Assembly: GCF_000002425.4 (NCBI RefSeq)
Contig: NC_037270.1
Coordinates: forward strand, 93,685 to 157,684
Reading direction: 5' to 3'
DNA: 64,000 bases
Origin: Physcomitrium patens
Lineage: Eukaryota; Streptophyta; Bryopsida; Funariales; Funariaceae
In this document: in pieces, positions 35,407-48,360 of the stretch
Layout: each line of letters opens with the position of its first letter
How positions within the stretch are numbered: position 1 is the stretch's first letter
Program-made: the position numbers and the translations under genes
The notes under the pieces: generated by a model
Seen by the model: the letters and a program-made list of their open reading frames with translations, nothing else
Databases searched by the model: none
Told to the model about the DNA's origin: nothing

Positions 35407-36420
35407 ATGATGGCAGAGCTTCTTGAAATAAAAAGTGCAATGGCACAAATGCAAGAGCAATTGAGAAAGTTGATATGTGCAATGTATCAATTCAATTTAT
35501 TACTACCAAGAATAATAAAAATAATAGGAAGTGAAGATAAATACATAATTGGAGCCACTTCAACATCTACATTGAATTACATTCATTCTGTTATACTAGA
35601 ATATCCTTCCATTATTGAAGAATCCAGAATTGCCTTACTTATAAAGTTTGATGGGATACGGTCTAAGTTTCAAGGATTTTTCAATTAAGTACAACTTGTG
35701 ATTGAACTCCAACCTCAAAGCTATCTAACCTCAAAGCTATCTAACCTCAAAGCTATCCAACTTCAAGATCATAAGTTAGATTCAGTAGTACACTTCTTTC
35801 AAGTTTGACATTATCATGGTTTTTATCTTTTCTTGAATGACAAGATCCAATATTGGATAATCTAAAGACTTTTTTGATAGAATTTTGACCTATGTATGAA
35901 GAACATAATACAATTTGTATTACAAATAATAAGATTTATATTTTGCAATAAGACAATTGATTAATGACATCATATGCTTCACAATTTCAACAACTAGCAA
36001 TTAATGTCAAGTGGAATGATGTTGCCCTTATTAGCTAATTCTTTTATGGTTTACAATATGAAGTAAAGAAATTGATGCTCAACTTACCTGATCTTTAGAC
36101 ATTGAATCAAGCAATTGACTTTGTTGTGAAGTGTGACAATTGACTTTTTGAATTTCAATCTAAAAATCACACAAGAAAACCTCTGAGTTATTATAATTCA
36201 ATGATAAGACTAATAAATTTTCAATCTAAACATTTGAAAGTAGAAGACATGCAAATTGATGTAGTACATTTTAAACCTCTTATTGAATATGAAAAGACTT
36301 GTTGTCGTCAAGAAGGACTATATTTATATTATGGAGAAGCTAAATACACTGCTTAACATTATTCAAAGAAACGACGCCACTACAAAATGAGGAGTACAAT
36401 TGTCAAAGATGAAGAAATGT
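35407..36420 (+). pseudogene. G1 gag (copy f)
   Basis: The ATG at 35,407 starts MMAELLEIKSAMAQMQEQLR, followed by a stretch homologous to the other G1 gags, ending KFDGIRSKFQGFFN at 35,688. A 3x16-bp tandem repeat then disrupts the frame (35,711-35,758). Later stretches (35,780-36,300) are gag core with several stops. A knuckle remnant LYLYYGEAKYTA lies near 36,315-36,350, with the zinc Cys residues lost. Confidence 0.75.
35711..35758. repeat. Three 16-bp tandem units in gag
   Basis: AACCTCAAAGCTATCT repeats three times, the last with one change. Other G1 copies have a single unit (for example near 57,455), so it is a local expansion in this copy. Confidence 0.9.
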
Positions 36421-39173
36421 CAAAAAAAATTTCTTTGGCTATAATAGGAACCATACGGTTGAAATCTTGTACAAATAAAGGTCCTATCTTCTCCTTATAA
36501 TCCTCTCCTTATTTTACAATAGATGTGCATTTATGACTTAATAATCACAAAGCCTTTGCCTTAATAGATTTAAGAACCTCAACTTATTTTTTAGATGAAG
36601 AATTTGTTAAAAGCCATAGAATATTATCACTACAAAAAACTAAATTCCTACATAGAGAAGTCATAGATGGCCATCTGTTATCTTTGAGAGATATTACTCA
36701 TAAAATACTTCCTATAGATGTAACAATAAATGGTTGTAATAATTGCGTAATTTTTAATGTAATTAGATCTCCCTCTAATTTGGTCATTTTAACTTTATCA
36801 TAGCTAGAAAAATATAATCTTTTGATAGATTGGATTTATTATCAACTTAACTTTCTTTAGAATATTGTTAAGAGTTTTGTACAAGGCCATGAATCTAATA
36901 TAGCCAAATCCACTCTTATAGGTACAAAAGCTTTCTTGCATGCTATAAAAAAAGGATCACCTTTTGTTATTTATGCCACATCCATTTTTAATGATGAAAA
37001 GATTTCAGGTGGTATTCTAAATCAATATCAAGATTTTTAAGATATTTTGAAGAAAAAAAATATAGATATTCTCTCGGAGCATTGTCCATATGATTGCTCA
37101 ATCAACTTTGAAGAAAAAATCAGCTACCATTTGGTCCAATCTATAATTTATGACAAAATGAATTGACTAATCTCAAGAAGTATATAGACAAGAATTAAGC
37201 CAAGAATTTCATACACCATTCAAAATTCCTCGCTAAAGCTCTTGTCTTATTTGTGAAGAAAAAAAAAATCACTACAAATATTTATAAATTTTGAAGACTC
37301 AACAAGATTACTATTAAGAATAGGTATTCTTTATCTTTGATATCTGGACTTTTTGATTAATAAAATCAAGCTAAGATCTATAAAAAAATAGATCTATGAA
37401 AAGTGTACAATTTTGTCTACATTAAAAAAGATGAATGGAAGACTACATTTTGAACAAAGTATGGATACTTTGAATGTAATGTCATGCCTTTTGGACTCAC
37501 AAATGCACCAACTATATTTCAATATCTTATAAATGATGTTTTTTGTGAATTTTTAGATGATTTTATTATCTATTATTTAAATAATATTTTAATCTATTCT
37601 AAAAATAGAAAAAAGTATGAAGTTCATGATTTTTTGTATATTATAAAAACTTATAGATGTGAGATTATATGCCAAGTTAGAAAGTATGTATTATGCACTA
37701 CTCAAGTTGACTTCTTAGGATATATCATTTCCAACAAAGGACTTATGGTAGATCTGAAGAAGGTTTAAACTATTATAGATTAGAAGATTCTATAAAGAAT
37801 AATAGATGTGCAATGCTTTTTGAGCTTTGTCAATTACTATTGGATCTTCATTAAGAATTTTTCTCAAGTTGTAGTTCCTCTTACATGTCTTAAATGTAAA
37901 AAAAAAATTAATTGGAGCAAAGAAATTGAAGCATCGTTTGAAGCCTTGAAGTTGGTATTTATTTATGTATCAATCTTGTATTGTGTCAACTTTTCAAAGG
38001 CATTTTTTATGAAAATAGATGCATCAAATTTACAATAGGTGCTATTTTGTCCCTAATATGGAATAACGATAAGTTCTAGAAAATTCTCAATAGTTAAGAT
38101 TAAATATGAAATCTACAATAAAGAACTTCTTGTAATTATAGATCTTTTCCAGAATGACATCATTATCTAGTAGACGCTTTCAATCCAATCACTATATATA
38201 CAAATCACAAGAACTTCAAATATTTCATATCAACACATATTTTGAATCATTGCTAGACTTGTTGGAACATGACTTTGTCAAGATTTGGATTCAATATCAC
38301 TTATTGACTAAAAAAACAACAAGATTTATTTAATGCCTTTTTTAGACTTTTTTAGCTTGCATCAAAAGAATGAGATGTATCTTTTGATTGAAAAAGGATA
38401 ATTTTAATAAAGCTAGAATAATTTCATCTTTGAGCAATGAAATCAACATTAATTATTGATTCAACTTTCTTCAAGCAAATTCAATCAAATATTTTCATTG
38501 ATTTTCTTGTTCATGATATCAAAAATACTTCTTCTAAGTCTTATGTTACTTCCAAGTTTGAGTTCAAAAAAAACCTACTTTATTTTGAAGGGCACCTATA
38601 TGTTCCATAAGAAGAAGCATGTTTACATATCCTTTAAGCATGTTACGACTTTCCAGCAGTAAGATATTTATTATTATAACATGACTTTGAAGCTAATATT
38701 TAAAGATTTTTGGTGGCCACAAGTGTGGAAGGCTGTAAAAGACTTTGTTCAATCATGTGATATTTGTTTAAGGTCAAAAACTTGTCATTGACTTTATAGA
38801 CTTCTCTAGCCATTATTTATTCTAGAACAACCATAGTCTTCTGTTTCTATGGATTTTATTACAGATCTTCTTATCTCAAATTTGTGTAATTCTATATTTG
38901 TGATAATAGATTGTTTTATCAAAGTGGCACATTTTGTACCATATATAAAATCTATTACAAGTGTAGAAATTACCAAGCTTTTCTTTGACAATATCTATTG
39001 ATATCATGGATTGCCAAAAGATATTATATTCAATAAGGGGACTCAACTTATATTAAGATTTTGGAGAATCTTTTTTAGTAAATTTTTGCTATAAAAGAAA
39101 CAAGGTCCATAAAAGATTGCATTCTATGTTCTATCCATGTTTATAGTTTTTGTATAATTATGGCATTAAAAAG
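36421..39173 (+). pseudogene. G1 protease, RT, RNase H and integrase (copy f)
   Basis: Protease lies about 36,470-36,860 with a decayed active site (LIDLRTSTYFLD for LLDSGASTCFLD). From 36,862 onward the sequence is the duplicate of 1-2,690: RT palm with MPFGLTNAPTIFQ at 37,484 and the dead YLNN, RNase H about 37,880-38,140, integrase from about 38,650. The integrase lacks its third catalytic block and there is no chromodomain: at about 39,090 the frame jumps to the post-chromodomain stretch. So copies a and f share an internal deletion of the integrase C-terminus and chromodomain. Confidence 0.8.
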
Positions 39174-39551
39174 ATGGAAAACCAACAACCAAAAGATTTA
39201 ACTCAAGAGCCATCATTTACTGAATTATTAGATGAGACATTACAATTATCATAGCCTTTAAGATGATGTAATATGAATAAAGACCTACAAGAACAACAAG
39301 TTCTTTCTGGAATAGATTGTGAGATAGAACAAGTTTAATATCACAACCTAAAAAATGACTCTTGATATTTGGTGATTTTATTGGAGGTAGACACAATTTC
39401 TAATAGTATTACAAATGTTTTATTTGAAAGAAGTTACAAAGGTTTCAACAATTATTAAATCACACAATGTTCTTATCGCATTTAAGTGGGGCATTATTGA
39501 TCGTTGAGAGGACCTTTCAACTACCTTTAAAGAAAAGAAAGATTAGAATAT
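36862..39551. repeat. Segmental duplication, copy 2 (pairs with 1-2690)
   Basis: Gap-free match to 1-2,690 by subtracting 36,861. This copy continues on both sides as a normal G1 element with both LTRs, so it represents the parent locus or a longer copy of it. Confidence 0.9.
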
Positions 39552-39640
39552 ATCACAAATATAATTTGCCGCATCTTAGATTTTCTCAATATGTGATCAT
39601 CGTTCCTCATGGAAATTATCTCTTAGAATGGAGAATAATA
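39174..39640 (+). pseudogene. G1 ORF3 relic, copy f
   Basis: It starts MENQQPKDLTQEPSFTELL at 39,174. It continues with LQEQQVLSGIDCEIEQV, LVILLEVDTISNSITNVLFE and SYKGFNN, then breaks up. The frame reaches the polypurine tract near 39,625-39,638 with about one net base shift. Stops replace Gln, Arg and Trp codons of other copies. Confidence 0.55.
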
Positions 39641-39957
39641 TCATGGATATATATATATATATTATTTAGATAATATGAATAGATAGAATTAGATAAAAAT
39701 ATATTAATTTCATAATATCTTTTAGAAAAATTTCTTAAAAGCTTTTTAGACACTGCTTTGACTTTACTTATGTTTATAGTTGATTGATAACTTAGAAACT
39801 TGATCAATAAGCTACCCATGTATCATATGTCTTTGTAGCTTGTGGAACAAGCTAATTAATTGGCGTCCATATATGAAGCTTGCCTTACAAGTTAAGATAC
39901 ATGTCATGCAAAGTCAACTTATTTTAGGAAGTTCTATAAAATATCGTTGTCATACTA
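39639..39957 (+). mobile_element. G1 3' LTR of copy f, truncated
   Basis: The start TATCATGGATATATATA is a decayed TGTCATGG. The LTR is followed for about 320 bp to AAAATATCG, where a G2 LTR begins. The rest of this LTR is not found on the other side. Confidence 0.75.
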
Positions 39958-40968
39958 TAATTGCTTATAATATGTAAAAATTAATTAAGACATATAATAT
40001 GTTTGTAAGTCTTGATGTAGATTAGAGTGGTTAATAAATAAATTTAAATAGAATTGAAATAGAAAAATTTATTTGGAGATTTATTTATTTTGATTAAAGT
40101 GTTTATATTATTTAGGATTTAGATGTTTAGTATAAAACTTAAGGAAAGGTTGGAGTCTAAAGATGAAAGTCTAAACTACTAGGAGGCTTATTGGGAGAGA
40201 TGAAAGCAAGGCATGGTTGAATAAAGGCAAGGAATGGAGATTTCATTCCTATTGATCGAAGGCCATGCCCATTGGACTTCAAGGAGGCTACCTGAGGCCT
40301 TATTAGGGATTAGGGTTTCTCTTCCAAAGTCATTCAAGCTTTGGAGGCTAGAATCAATAAGTTCAAGGTTTTGGATATAATTTGGCAGAAGATTTTGTGT
40401 GATTTTGAGTTTTTGTGAAGGAGATATAGGTATTCAAAGTTAAGGTGTCAAATTTGTTCCTATTAACACTCTTTGAAGCATAATATTTGCATATAGAGAG
40501 CAATGAAAGATCAGCTATTAGAGATAGAGAGAATACTTTTTTAATTACATTTTACAAATATTTTGGATAAATTCCAAGTTTAGGTGAAGGAATTATAGGG
40601 CATTGAAGACAGCACATGTAATTCAAAGGCAATAAGTGTGTAATTTTGTTGATAGTAATGGTTGGAGCCATATCTTGCATTTCTAAATGAATTTTTAACT
40701 CAAAATTTCTAAAAGTGTGAATTATTAAGTTAAAAAGCTATAAATCAAAGTTTCATAGTATTTGAGTACTTATTTTGTGAGATATGAAGGAATTAGCACG
40801 TGGATGTATGTAAACTAGGGATTTAAAGTTGTTATTAGGGTTTTGGTGATATCTCAAGATCTGTAACGAATTTGAAGTTGAATTTTTTTGTGATAGTTTT
40901 TGAAAGTATATCAATACTTTATATAAAATATTAGGTTGTTTGGCTCCTATATACATGCCCTAATATCA
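39958..40968 (+). mobile_element. G2 LTR, 3'-truncated
   Basis: It starts TGTCATACTATAATTGC, the family start in G2 orientation, and passes through the GCCTTATTAGGGATTAGGG block at 40,295. It matches 11,700-11,990 inverted. The expected TACGACA end is missing; near 40,968 the sequence changes to minus-strand G1 DNA. Confidence 0.7.
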
Positions 40969-41807
40969 TATTCACATTAATAAACAAGATATTTCAACCT
41001 ATTTTAGCATTGCCTTGAATCTAAGACTTTTTTATCTCGAATTCTTGATTATTATCTACTTTTATAGGATGAAGTAAAATTTGTCTTCTTCTACCTCAAA
41101 TTCTTGATTATTATCTACTTTTGAAGGATGAAATGGCATTTTTCTTCTTTCTAAAATATTCATTGTTTTATATGGCTCAAAAAGAGAGATGTGAAATATG
41201 AGGTGGATCTTTATAGACTGGCTACATATAATCAATAAACAACAAGATTGACTTGTTCACTACTAGAAAAAGATCTAAGTCTATGATAGTCCAACAATGA
41301 TAAGTAGACTTCATATTGCAATGAAGTAACCATACCTTGTCACCCATGTTGAATTATATTTATTCTTTGTAATAGGCATTTGCATTAATCTTTTATTATT
41401 CTAGAGGTCCTTTTAATTGCACCTTTATTGTTACATGTAGCTCTAAAAAATAATTTGTTAAATATTTTGTGACAAGATTATTTACTTTTAAAAATTCAAA
41501 AGTATCAAATTGTAGATGATAGCCATAATTGACAAAGAAAGGTATTTATTGAATGAAAAAATGTACTAAAATATTATATGCAAACTTTGTTAATAATAAA
41601 ATAATTATTCTATTATCTTAATGATAATTAATAATATACCTCAAATACTGCTCCAAAATTTGATTCACATATTCTATTTGTCCATCAATTTGAAGATGAA
41701 AAGCCAAAGAGAGCTTTATATCTACTTTTAAAAAAATGAAAAGGATTTTCTAAAATCTTAATATAATTGAGTCCATCTATCTATTATTATATCTTTAAGT
41801 AATTTGT
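40969..41807 (-). pseudogene. G1 chromodomain and integrase C-terminus (copy g)
   Basis: The minus strand reads a decayed chromodomain (about 41,010-40,970), the integrase tail (about 41,240-41,100) and the integrase core end (about 41,720-41,260). A 60-bp stretch with CTCAAATTCTTGATTATT is duplicated in tandem (41,035-41,130). The right end is cut by a G2 LTR at 41,808. Confidence 0.65.
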
Positions 41808-42505
41808 TGTTGTGTTGTAGTTCGGCTACCATGTGAAAATAATGGATTTATATATTTAATACACAATATACTAGAAAATATGGCGAAAGCCATGTTAGTG
41901 GATTTTTGTTGATTATAGGATGTGGATAGATTACTAGCTCAAAAAGTGATTGTTTAAAAGTACTATTATTAGAATTTATAAAACTATATTTTTTCTTGAT
42001 AGTGACTTTGGAGTTGATTTTATTAGTAGTAACTTTTAAATATTTAGAGTCACCGTTGTTAGATATTGGTGACCTTTAATGTCTTATTTTGTTTCTTTTA
42101 TATAGTATTTAAGACATATATTAAATAAATCTTGTAAAAAAAATAATTAGAGAGGGATTTTGATAGCAAAAAGAAAGTTTAAGATATCGATATAGATGAA
42201 TGGAGATGGATGATGAAAATCTCCATTCCTATTGATCAAAAATCATAACCAATGGGCTTCAAGGAGGTTGTTTGAGGCCATATTAGGAATTAGGGTTATA
42301 TTTTTGAGTAATTTGAGCTTTTGGAGGCTAAGGTCAGCAGGTTCAAGATTTTTGCTATAGTTTTGGTTCAAATTTTAAGTCAATTGGAGTTTTTATGAAA
42401 GAGATATAGGTGCTCAAAGTTGAGATGTTGATTTTGTATCCATTGTCATTCTTTTGGATATAATCCATGGATACAAAAAGCAACAACAAATCGGCGATTG
42501 AAATA
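41808..42505 (+). mobile_element. G2 5' LTR of copy a, 3'-truncated
   Basis: It starts TGTTGTGTTGTAGTTCGGC. It runs about 700 bp to ACAAATCGGCGATTG, then jumps into G2 gag at 42,506. The LTR end and primer site are deleted. Order and strand fit an element reading left to right. Confidence 0.7.
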
Positions 42506-43520
42506 GCTCCATAGCTCCATTATCTACTTTTAGAGGTTTTCCAGATACAGATCCTAATCAATATTTGTCTCAATTCTTAATTGTATGTATAGCTAATAGT
42601 GGTAGAACTGAAGATATTTATTTGAGATGGGTGCCAGCAACCTTGAAAGATACAACATTTGAATGGTATAATTGCCAACTTGTAGGCCAGTTTTTTCATT
42701 GGGAGGCATTCAAAAATACGTTTTTAATCTATTTTTGATTAATTGGATTTAAAAAATGTCTAAAAGAAAGATTAATTAATTGTAGAATTGTGCCAAGAGA
42801 AGCAATGCAGTGATATTATGGCCAAGTAGTAGATATCCTTTGTAAATGGCTAAATAACCAAATGCCGAATTTATTTATTTAGTCTATATTGGTTAATGGA
42901 CTATACCCACCAAAATTGAAGATGTTTGTAAAGGTGGCCTAACCGGCCATTGTTGCTTCGTCACTTCATCGAACTAAGATATAGAAAGAATGTCATTATG
43001 ACTAATTTCTAACCACAAAAGCCACAATGATTCTATCTTAGGGAGGTTATCAAATACAGGCTTGGAATGAAATAATGGATAGTTAATCAAAAATAATTGA
43101 TTACAATGTAAATCTTAATACTAATCCACAGGGAATAGTTAATGTTATTTCATTGCAAGCTGTACCACCAATAGTAGCACTTTCATATTTTTTATACTTT
43201 CTATATCAAAAACTAGTACCTACAAAAGAGTTACTTAATAAAATAGTATCAAAGAATCCAAATGAAGCTTTATTTTTAATTTTGACAAAGAAGACGGACA
43301 AATTGGCTATTAATCTAGTAAAAGATAAGAAGAAGAGGTATGAACCGACTAATATGCACTCCAATATTTGGTGCAATAATTGTAAAAGATAAAGCCATAT
43401 GATAACGAAATGTTCTTCATCACCTCAAATGACTATACAATGTACATTTTGTGGGAATAAGCATACCGCCATCAATTGTTGGAATTTACAAAAGCAATAA
43501 TATTTCAATAATCAGACCAT
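42506..43520 (+). pseudogene. G2 gag domain and first two zinc knuckles (copy a)
   Basis: The plus strand reads FRGFPDTDPNQYLSQF near 42,530, then a gag core (RWVPATLKDTTFEWYN, 42,630-42,670). An open stretch lies at 43,153-43,392. Two knuckles follow: CNNCKR-SHMITKC (43,372-43,413) and CTFCGNKHTAINC (43,445-43,483). Stops interrupt it throughout. The strand agrees with the flanking G2 LTR. Confidence 0.75.
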
Positions 43521-44560
43521 GATTCAATTGACTTCATAGAATTTCAATCAAATCTAGACAAGAAATAAGTTTGGCTGGAGCATAAATTTTTTGAATAAAT
43601 AAATTAGGAATTTTTCTAATTTTCAAAATTCTATGGATAATCAAGAATGTAGATCAAATTCTCAAGGTATTGAACAAAATCAGCAAAAATATTCTCAATA
43701 TCTATGCATTCAAAAAACAATTTTAGATTCTATAGTACCAATTGGATAGCCAAGATCATTTATCCATCCAATCTAGAATAGGCCCAACTGATATATACTA
43801 GTAGAAACATCTAATATTCCTAATGGAATTGGAAGAAGACGACTTTGGTATTGTTGCTGTAGGCAGATATGACATTATGCTAGTGAATGTTTCAATCTAA
43901 GACCTAGTGATGAATATAATCCAGTATGTAGAAATTGTAAGAAATCAAGACATACATATCAGCAATGCAATACTCTGTTTAATTTTATCAATCAAGACCA
44001 ACAGATCCAATTGCATAATAAGATAAAAGATAATAATCAAGGCCCATAAGATTCTTTTATAAATTGAGTGGAATGCATTCATGCAGTACTTACTAAAGGC
44101 CAGCAAAAAAAGAAAGATCCAATTCAACAATTAGATGCATCAGTTGTGAAGGACCACTTCAATCCAATTATGGGAATTCTAGATCTAATACATGTATCAA
44201 AAATAGTACCAATAATGGAATTTGGTCCGTCTGTACAATTCAATGATATTTTTAGTACCGAGGTATTGGTTCAACTTAAATAAATATCATTATCTGAGAA
44301 GTTCCAAGAGCCGTTTTATATATTAAAGGATTTTCTCATAGACAAACATTTTGAAAAAGTTCATTCAGCTATTCCACTTCCAAATTCCATAAAGAAAGAT
44401 ATATTATTTCAAGGGATTAAGTTGAGAGCCATGAAAAAGAAGAGGGCCTTAGGAATCACTACTAATATGAAATTGTATGATATTTTAATGGATTTGGATG
44501 TAATTCAACTTTCTATTATAATAAAGTAACTTTTGATAATAGTACCAAAATGATGTTTTA
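43521..44560 (+). pseudogene. G2 gag C-terminus with two further zinc knuckles (copy a)
   Basis: After a Gln/Asn-rich linker (43,520-43,790) there are two more knuckles: CCRQI-HYASEC (43,860-43,895) and CRNCKKSRHTYQQC (43,930-43,971). An open stretch (44,068-44,283) reads VECIHAVLTKGQQKKKDPI and is the marker used to recognise G2 copy c. So one gag carries four CCHC-type knuckles in two pairs. Confidence 0.7.
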
Positions 44561-46019
44561 TATTAAATTCTTCATTAATAAGATGAAGGTCCCATAATAG
44601 AAAAATTTGTGAAGTTCATTTAAATCTCAATCCAGTAGCACCAACTATTGATGTATCCATAGATGGTATTCTTATTTCTAGAATTCAAGTGGATGGTGGC
44701 TCTACTATAAATCTAATAAATATCGATACAATAAAGGACTTAGACTTAAAATAATTATTACTGATGACATTGGTATTAAAAATGGTAGATTATAGTTGGA
44801 TGAAATCAATGGATATCTTACGCAGTATTAACACTGTAATCACTTGAATCATATACAAGATTGATTATATTTTTTTTTGATTACAAAGTTTCATATTATC
44901 CTATCTAATCTTATTAGATTTGTCATGGCTATATCAAGCCAAAGCTAGGATCGATTGGAGCCATAGATTATTGACTATTAAAAAAAAAAAAGATAAGATT
45001 GTGTTACAAATATAATTAGTTCAATATCATAGGAAATTTCAAATTCTGCATTTAGAGGCAACATTTGATGATGAAGGTCAATCTAATATAAAATATGATG
45101 AAGTTATCAATGTAATTGAAGTTGGTGATGACTCAATTCACATGCTGAAGTAAGGCATATTATAACAATGTGGTAGACCCGGAGAATATTTAGTATATTT
45201 GGAAGATACAACAAACTCTAATCATGCTATTACCAATTAAATGAATAATCTTGTGATTAATGAAGTCAATGCATTGGAACTAGAATTGGGTAGTTCCAAT
45301 TCGTCAAATTTATTTGAAAGATTACAAATTAGAGAGGAAAATCAAATCAAATATTATCAAGGAACTTGTGTGACAATCCATCAATTTAGGCACCAATGAA
45401 ATACCAAAGGTTATCAAAATATATAACAGGATTATGGATATCAAGTTGGAAAATTGAAAGGCTTTCTTTCTAAATCATAAATCTTCTTTTATGTGATTAT
45501 ATGTGGATTTGAAAGGCATCTCTACTGAAGTTTGAGAGCATTGAATTATTTTGGAAGAAAATGCTATACCAATTCATTAAAGATAACATCGCCTCAATCC
45601 AAAATAATCTCTTAAAGTAAAAGAGGAATTAGAAAATCTTCTTGATGTAGGTTTTATTTATCCAATTCCATATAATGAATGGATTTCACCAATTGTGATG
45701 GTGCCAAAGAAGAATAGAAAAATCCAAATCTATCAAGACCTTTGTAAATTAAACATGGCTATCAAAAAGGATTATTTTCTTTAATCTTTTATGGATAGTA
45801 TCCTAAATGTGTCAATCGGGCATGAATATTATTTTTTTTTTTGGATAAATTTTTAAATTAAAATCAAGTTAAAATTACAAAAGATGAACAATTAAAGACT
45901 ACTTTCACTACAGACTAAGAGACCTTTGCTTATAAAGTTATGCCATTTGGCTTATGTAATGCTCCAACTACATTTCAAACAATAATGATGCAAGCTATTA
46001 TAGATCATTTATGATATTT
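44561..46019 (+). pseudogene. G2 protease and RT N-terminal half (copy a)
   Basis: Protease is recognisable at about 44,685-44,730 (VDGGSTINLIN for a DxGA-type site). RT fingers lie about 45,560-45,770 (ENAIPIH, then WISPIVMVPKKNRKIQIYQD) and the palm reaches KVMPFGLCNAPTTFQTIM at about 45,940. At 46,020 a G1 LTR interrupts it before the YxDD motif. Likely continuation at 50,379. Confidence 0.75.
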
Positions 46020-46586
46020 TGTTAAGGACATGAATCTCAAAGAAAGAGAATCCTCAATACACTCTTCTATCACTGAAGAGAACTAGAAAGTCACTCAAAA
46101 GGTAATATAATATTAACTAGAATGGCTATTGCCAAAAACGAAAAGACTACAAAGTCTTGAAACAAGATGAAGACTAGAAAGGCGTTGACAAGAGTGAAGA
46201 AGGCTTCAATCTTACCTCCATATATACTATCTAACTAAGAACTATATGGCGATATCCTATAGGATCTCTAATATGTGTTGACTTTACTAGCTACATGTTT
46301 TATTTTGCAAGGCAAGTTATCTATGTATGTGCCACATAGTTGGCTTGTTCCACAAGCTATTACATAGAGATAACTTGTTCCACAAGCTACCAATACATGG
46401 TTAGCTTTTTGGCCAAGTTTCTAACCTACAAGCACATCTAAAATCAAAACCACATCTAAAATCAAAACCACATCTATAAAGCTTCTAGGAAGCTTCTCTA
46501 GAAAACTTTATGAATTTATTCTATATTTACCTACTTCTATTTAATCATATAAGTAACTATTGATGTAAATGTATATGACCATGACA
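46020..46586 (-). mobile_element. G1 3' LTR of copy h
   Basis: The minus strand starts TGTCATGGTCATATAC at 46,586. The plus-strand left end TGTTAAGGACATGAATCTC (46,020) is the family's truncated form. An 18-bp unit CACATCTAAAATCAAAAC is tandemly duplicated at 46,433-46,468. Confidence 0.8.
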
Positions 46587-46624
46587 TTATCCTTCCTTCT
46601 AGAAACGAGTTTGATAAAGAGCGG
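46587..46624 (-). other. Polypurine tract and ORF3 end of G1 copy h
   Basis: The minus strand reads AGAAGGAAGGATAA before the LTR, preceded by the last codons of ORF3. The rest of ORF3 continues at 49,693, beyond the inserted G2 element. Confidence 0.65.
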
Positions 46625-46741
46625 TGTCATGTTGTAACACGACTATATGGTGAAAATATAAAGGAAAAAGGTTTTATTAATATTAAGTCATCTTGGATAT
46701 TAGAAACAGTGGCCGATTCTAGTGCCAATATTTAGAGGCCA
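46625..46741 (+). mobile_element. G2 5' LTR remnant of copy c
   Basis: TGTCATGTTGTAACACGAC to about 46,741 matches the reverse complement of 48,225-48,360. Only the first 117 bp remain. It passes into G2 gag across a stretch (GTTAATATC...CCATTGCAA) in which the LTR and gag resemble each other. Confidence 0.7.
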
Positions 46742-47179
46742 GTTAATATCACCCCATTGCAAGCTATACCACCGTACGTGACATCAGCAATATGCTCCAC
46801 CGACGTCATCAAACCAAGTATCTTTCGTACCAACAAGGCAACCATGATCATTTTCTAACCCTACATGGAACAAGCTTAGTAGGTATATACTAGTGGAGAC
46901 ATCCAAAATACCTGATGGAGGTATAAGAAGACCACTTCGTTGTTTTCTTTGTAGACAGATTGGTCATTATGCTAATAAATATGCCAATCCTAGAGCCAAT
47001 GATGATTATACGTGAAAGTGTGGGAATTACAAGCAATCGGGGCATACTTATCAACAATATAATGCTATGTTCAATTTCAATAATCGGGATCAGCAGATCC
47101 AAAGCCAAGGAAAAATTGAGGAGATAAATCGAGGTCCTGAAGATACTCCAATAAATCAGGTGGAATGTATCCAAGCTAT

Positions 47180-48360
47180 TGTCATATTACATGAAGTCTT
47201 GCTTGAGAATACATTGGACACTTGGCTATAGAAGGTAAGAGAAAATTGTAACAGAAGGTCCAATTAGTTGATGACCTCAAAATTCCACTCGGATGTTGGC
47301 CGGCCTCTCCTTCTCCAATCTAATGTCAAACTTCCAGTGTTGATATCTCTTTTTTTCACCATTCGATTGCTTTCAAATTTTACTTACATATAAGAAATCA
47401 AGTCTTTTGCTGATAAAACCAAAAATCTCTCTAATCCAATTGGTAAATTGTTAGATATCTAAGAAAACCTTACTGGTCTTTAAAACCCTAAATTCTGAGA
47501 CCTTAGATCATAAAACCTTCATATGTATCAACCTAGCCATTCGATTGACCTCAAATCTCTTGTACACATTCACAACAAGCATACCAATAAGTCTCTAAAT
47601 TTTTATCTATTAAAATGCTACAAAAATCAAGAAATCCAAAATTTATAAACCGGTTTTATTTTTCAAAGATCTAAAATCACAGAGAACATCATTTGCTTAG
47701 AAAATCCCTCAAAATCCAATACTGATCCAAATGATACAAAATCACCTCTCCAAAATCCCTCTACAAGTCTGCCCCCTTCATTCGGCTCTCTGATCTCCTC
47801 CCAAAATCCCTCCGCCCATCTTTTTCTTGAATTGGTCCAGCCGACGGAGCTTTTTTCCCCCATGCGGTCCAATCCTCCCCCCTTGGACTTCCCAAATTGG
47901 TCCAACCTATAGAACATCTTACACCCCCATGCAGTCCAATATCCTCCCGCCTTGGACTTCCCGAATTAGTCCAGTCGATGGAACAGCTTACAATGGAGCT
48001 AAAGTCTCCGTATTGGAACTTCATTGGGTTGCCAATTGAGTCAAGTCTCATATAGGATAAGAGACCGTAACAAGACCTGGATTAGACATCTCCGTAATTG
48101 GGTCAGATTGGCCCTTCACATCAAGCTCACTCAACGTTGAATTAGTCCTTTCTCTTTCTGCTGACTCCTGTTATTCGAATTAAATGAAGCATTTCATTAT
48201 TGGTAAGTATGCCCCGAGTGACTGCAATGGAATGACAGTAACTGGCTCTTGAATATTGGTACTAGAATTGGCCGCCACTACTAACATTCAAGATGACTAA
48301 ATATTAATAAAAATCTTATTCCTTTGTATTTTTATCATATAGTCGTGCTACAACACGACA
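47180..48360 (-). mobile_element. Solo G2 LTR inside gag, 4-bp target duplication
   Basis: It is 1,181 bp long. The plus strand starts TGTCATATTACATGAAGTC and ends GCTACAACACGACA. Flanks are CTAT and CTGT, the latter matching the uninterrupted gag codons at 44,088-44,096. It contains a locally GC-richer section with tandem units (47,834-48,000) and no telomere-like tract. Confidence 0.85.
47834..48000. repeat. Tandem 65-70-bp units in a G2 LTR
   Basis: About 2.4 units begin at 47,834, 47,899 and 47,969. Each has GGTCCA or AGTCCA, a GGA-to-GAA segment, CCCCCATGC and CTTGGACTTCCC. GC content is well above the flanks. One inverted unit is recognisable at 48,515-48,580. Confidence 0.8.

Noticed and set aside
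42506-46019. Endogenous pararetrovirus (caulimovirid) sequence
   Set aside because: The pol has an integrase downstream with an HHCC zinc site and catalytic Asp residues, and the element has LTRs. No movement protein was seen.
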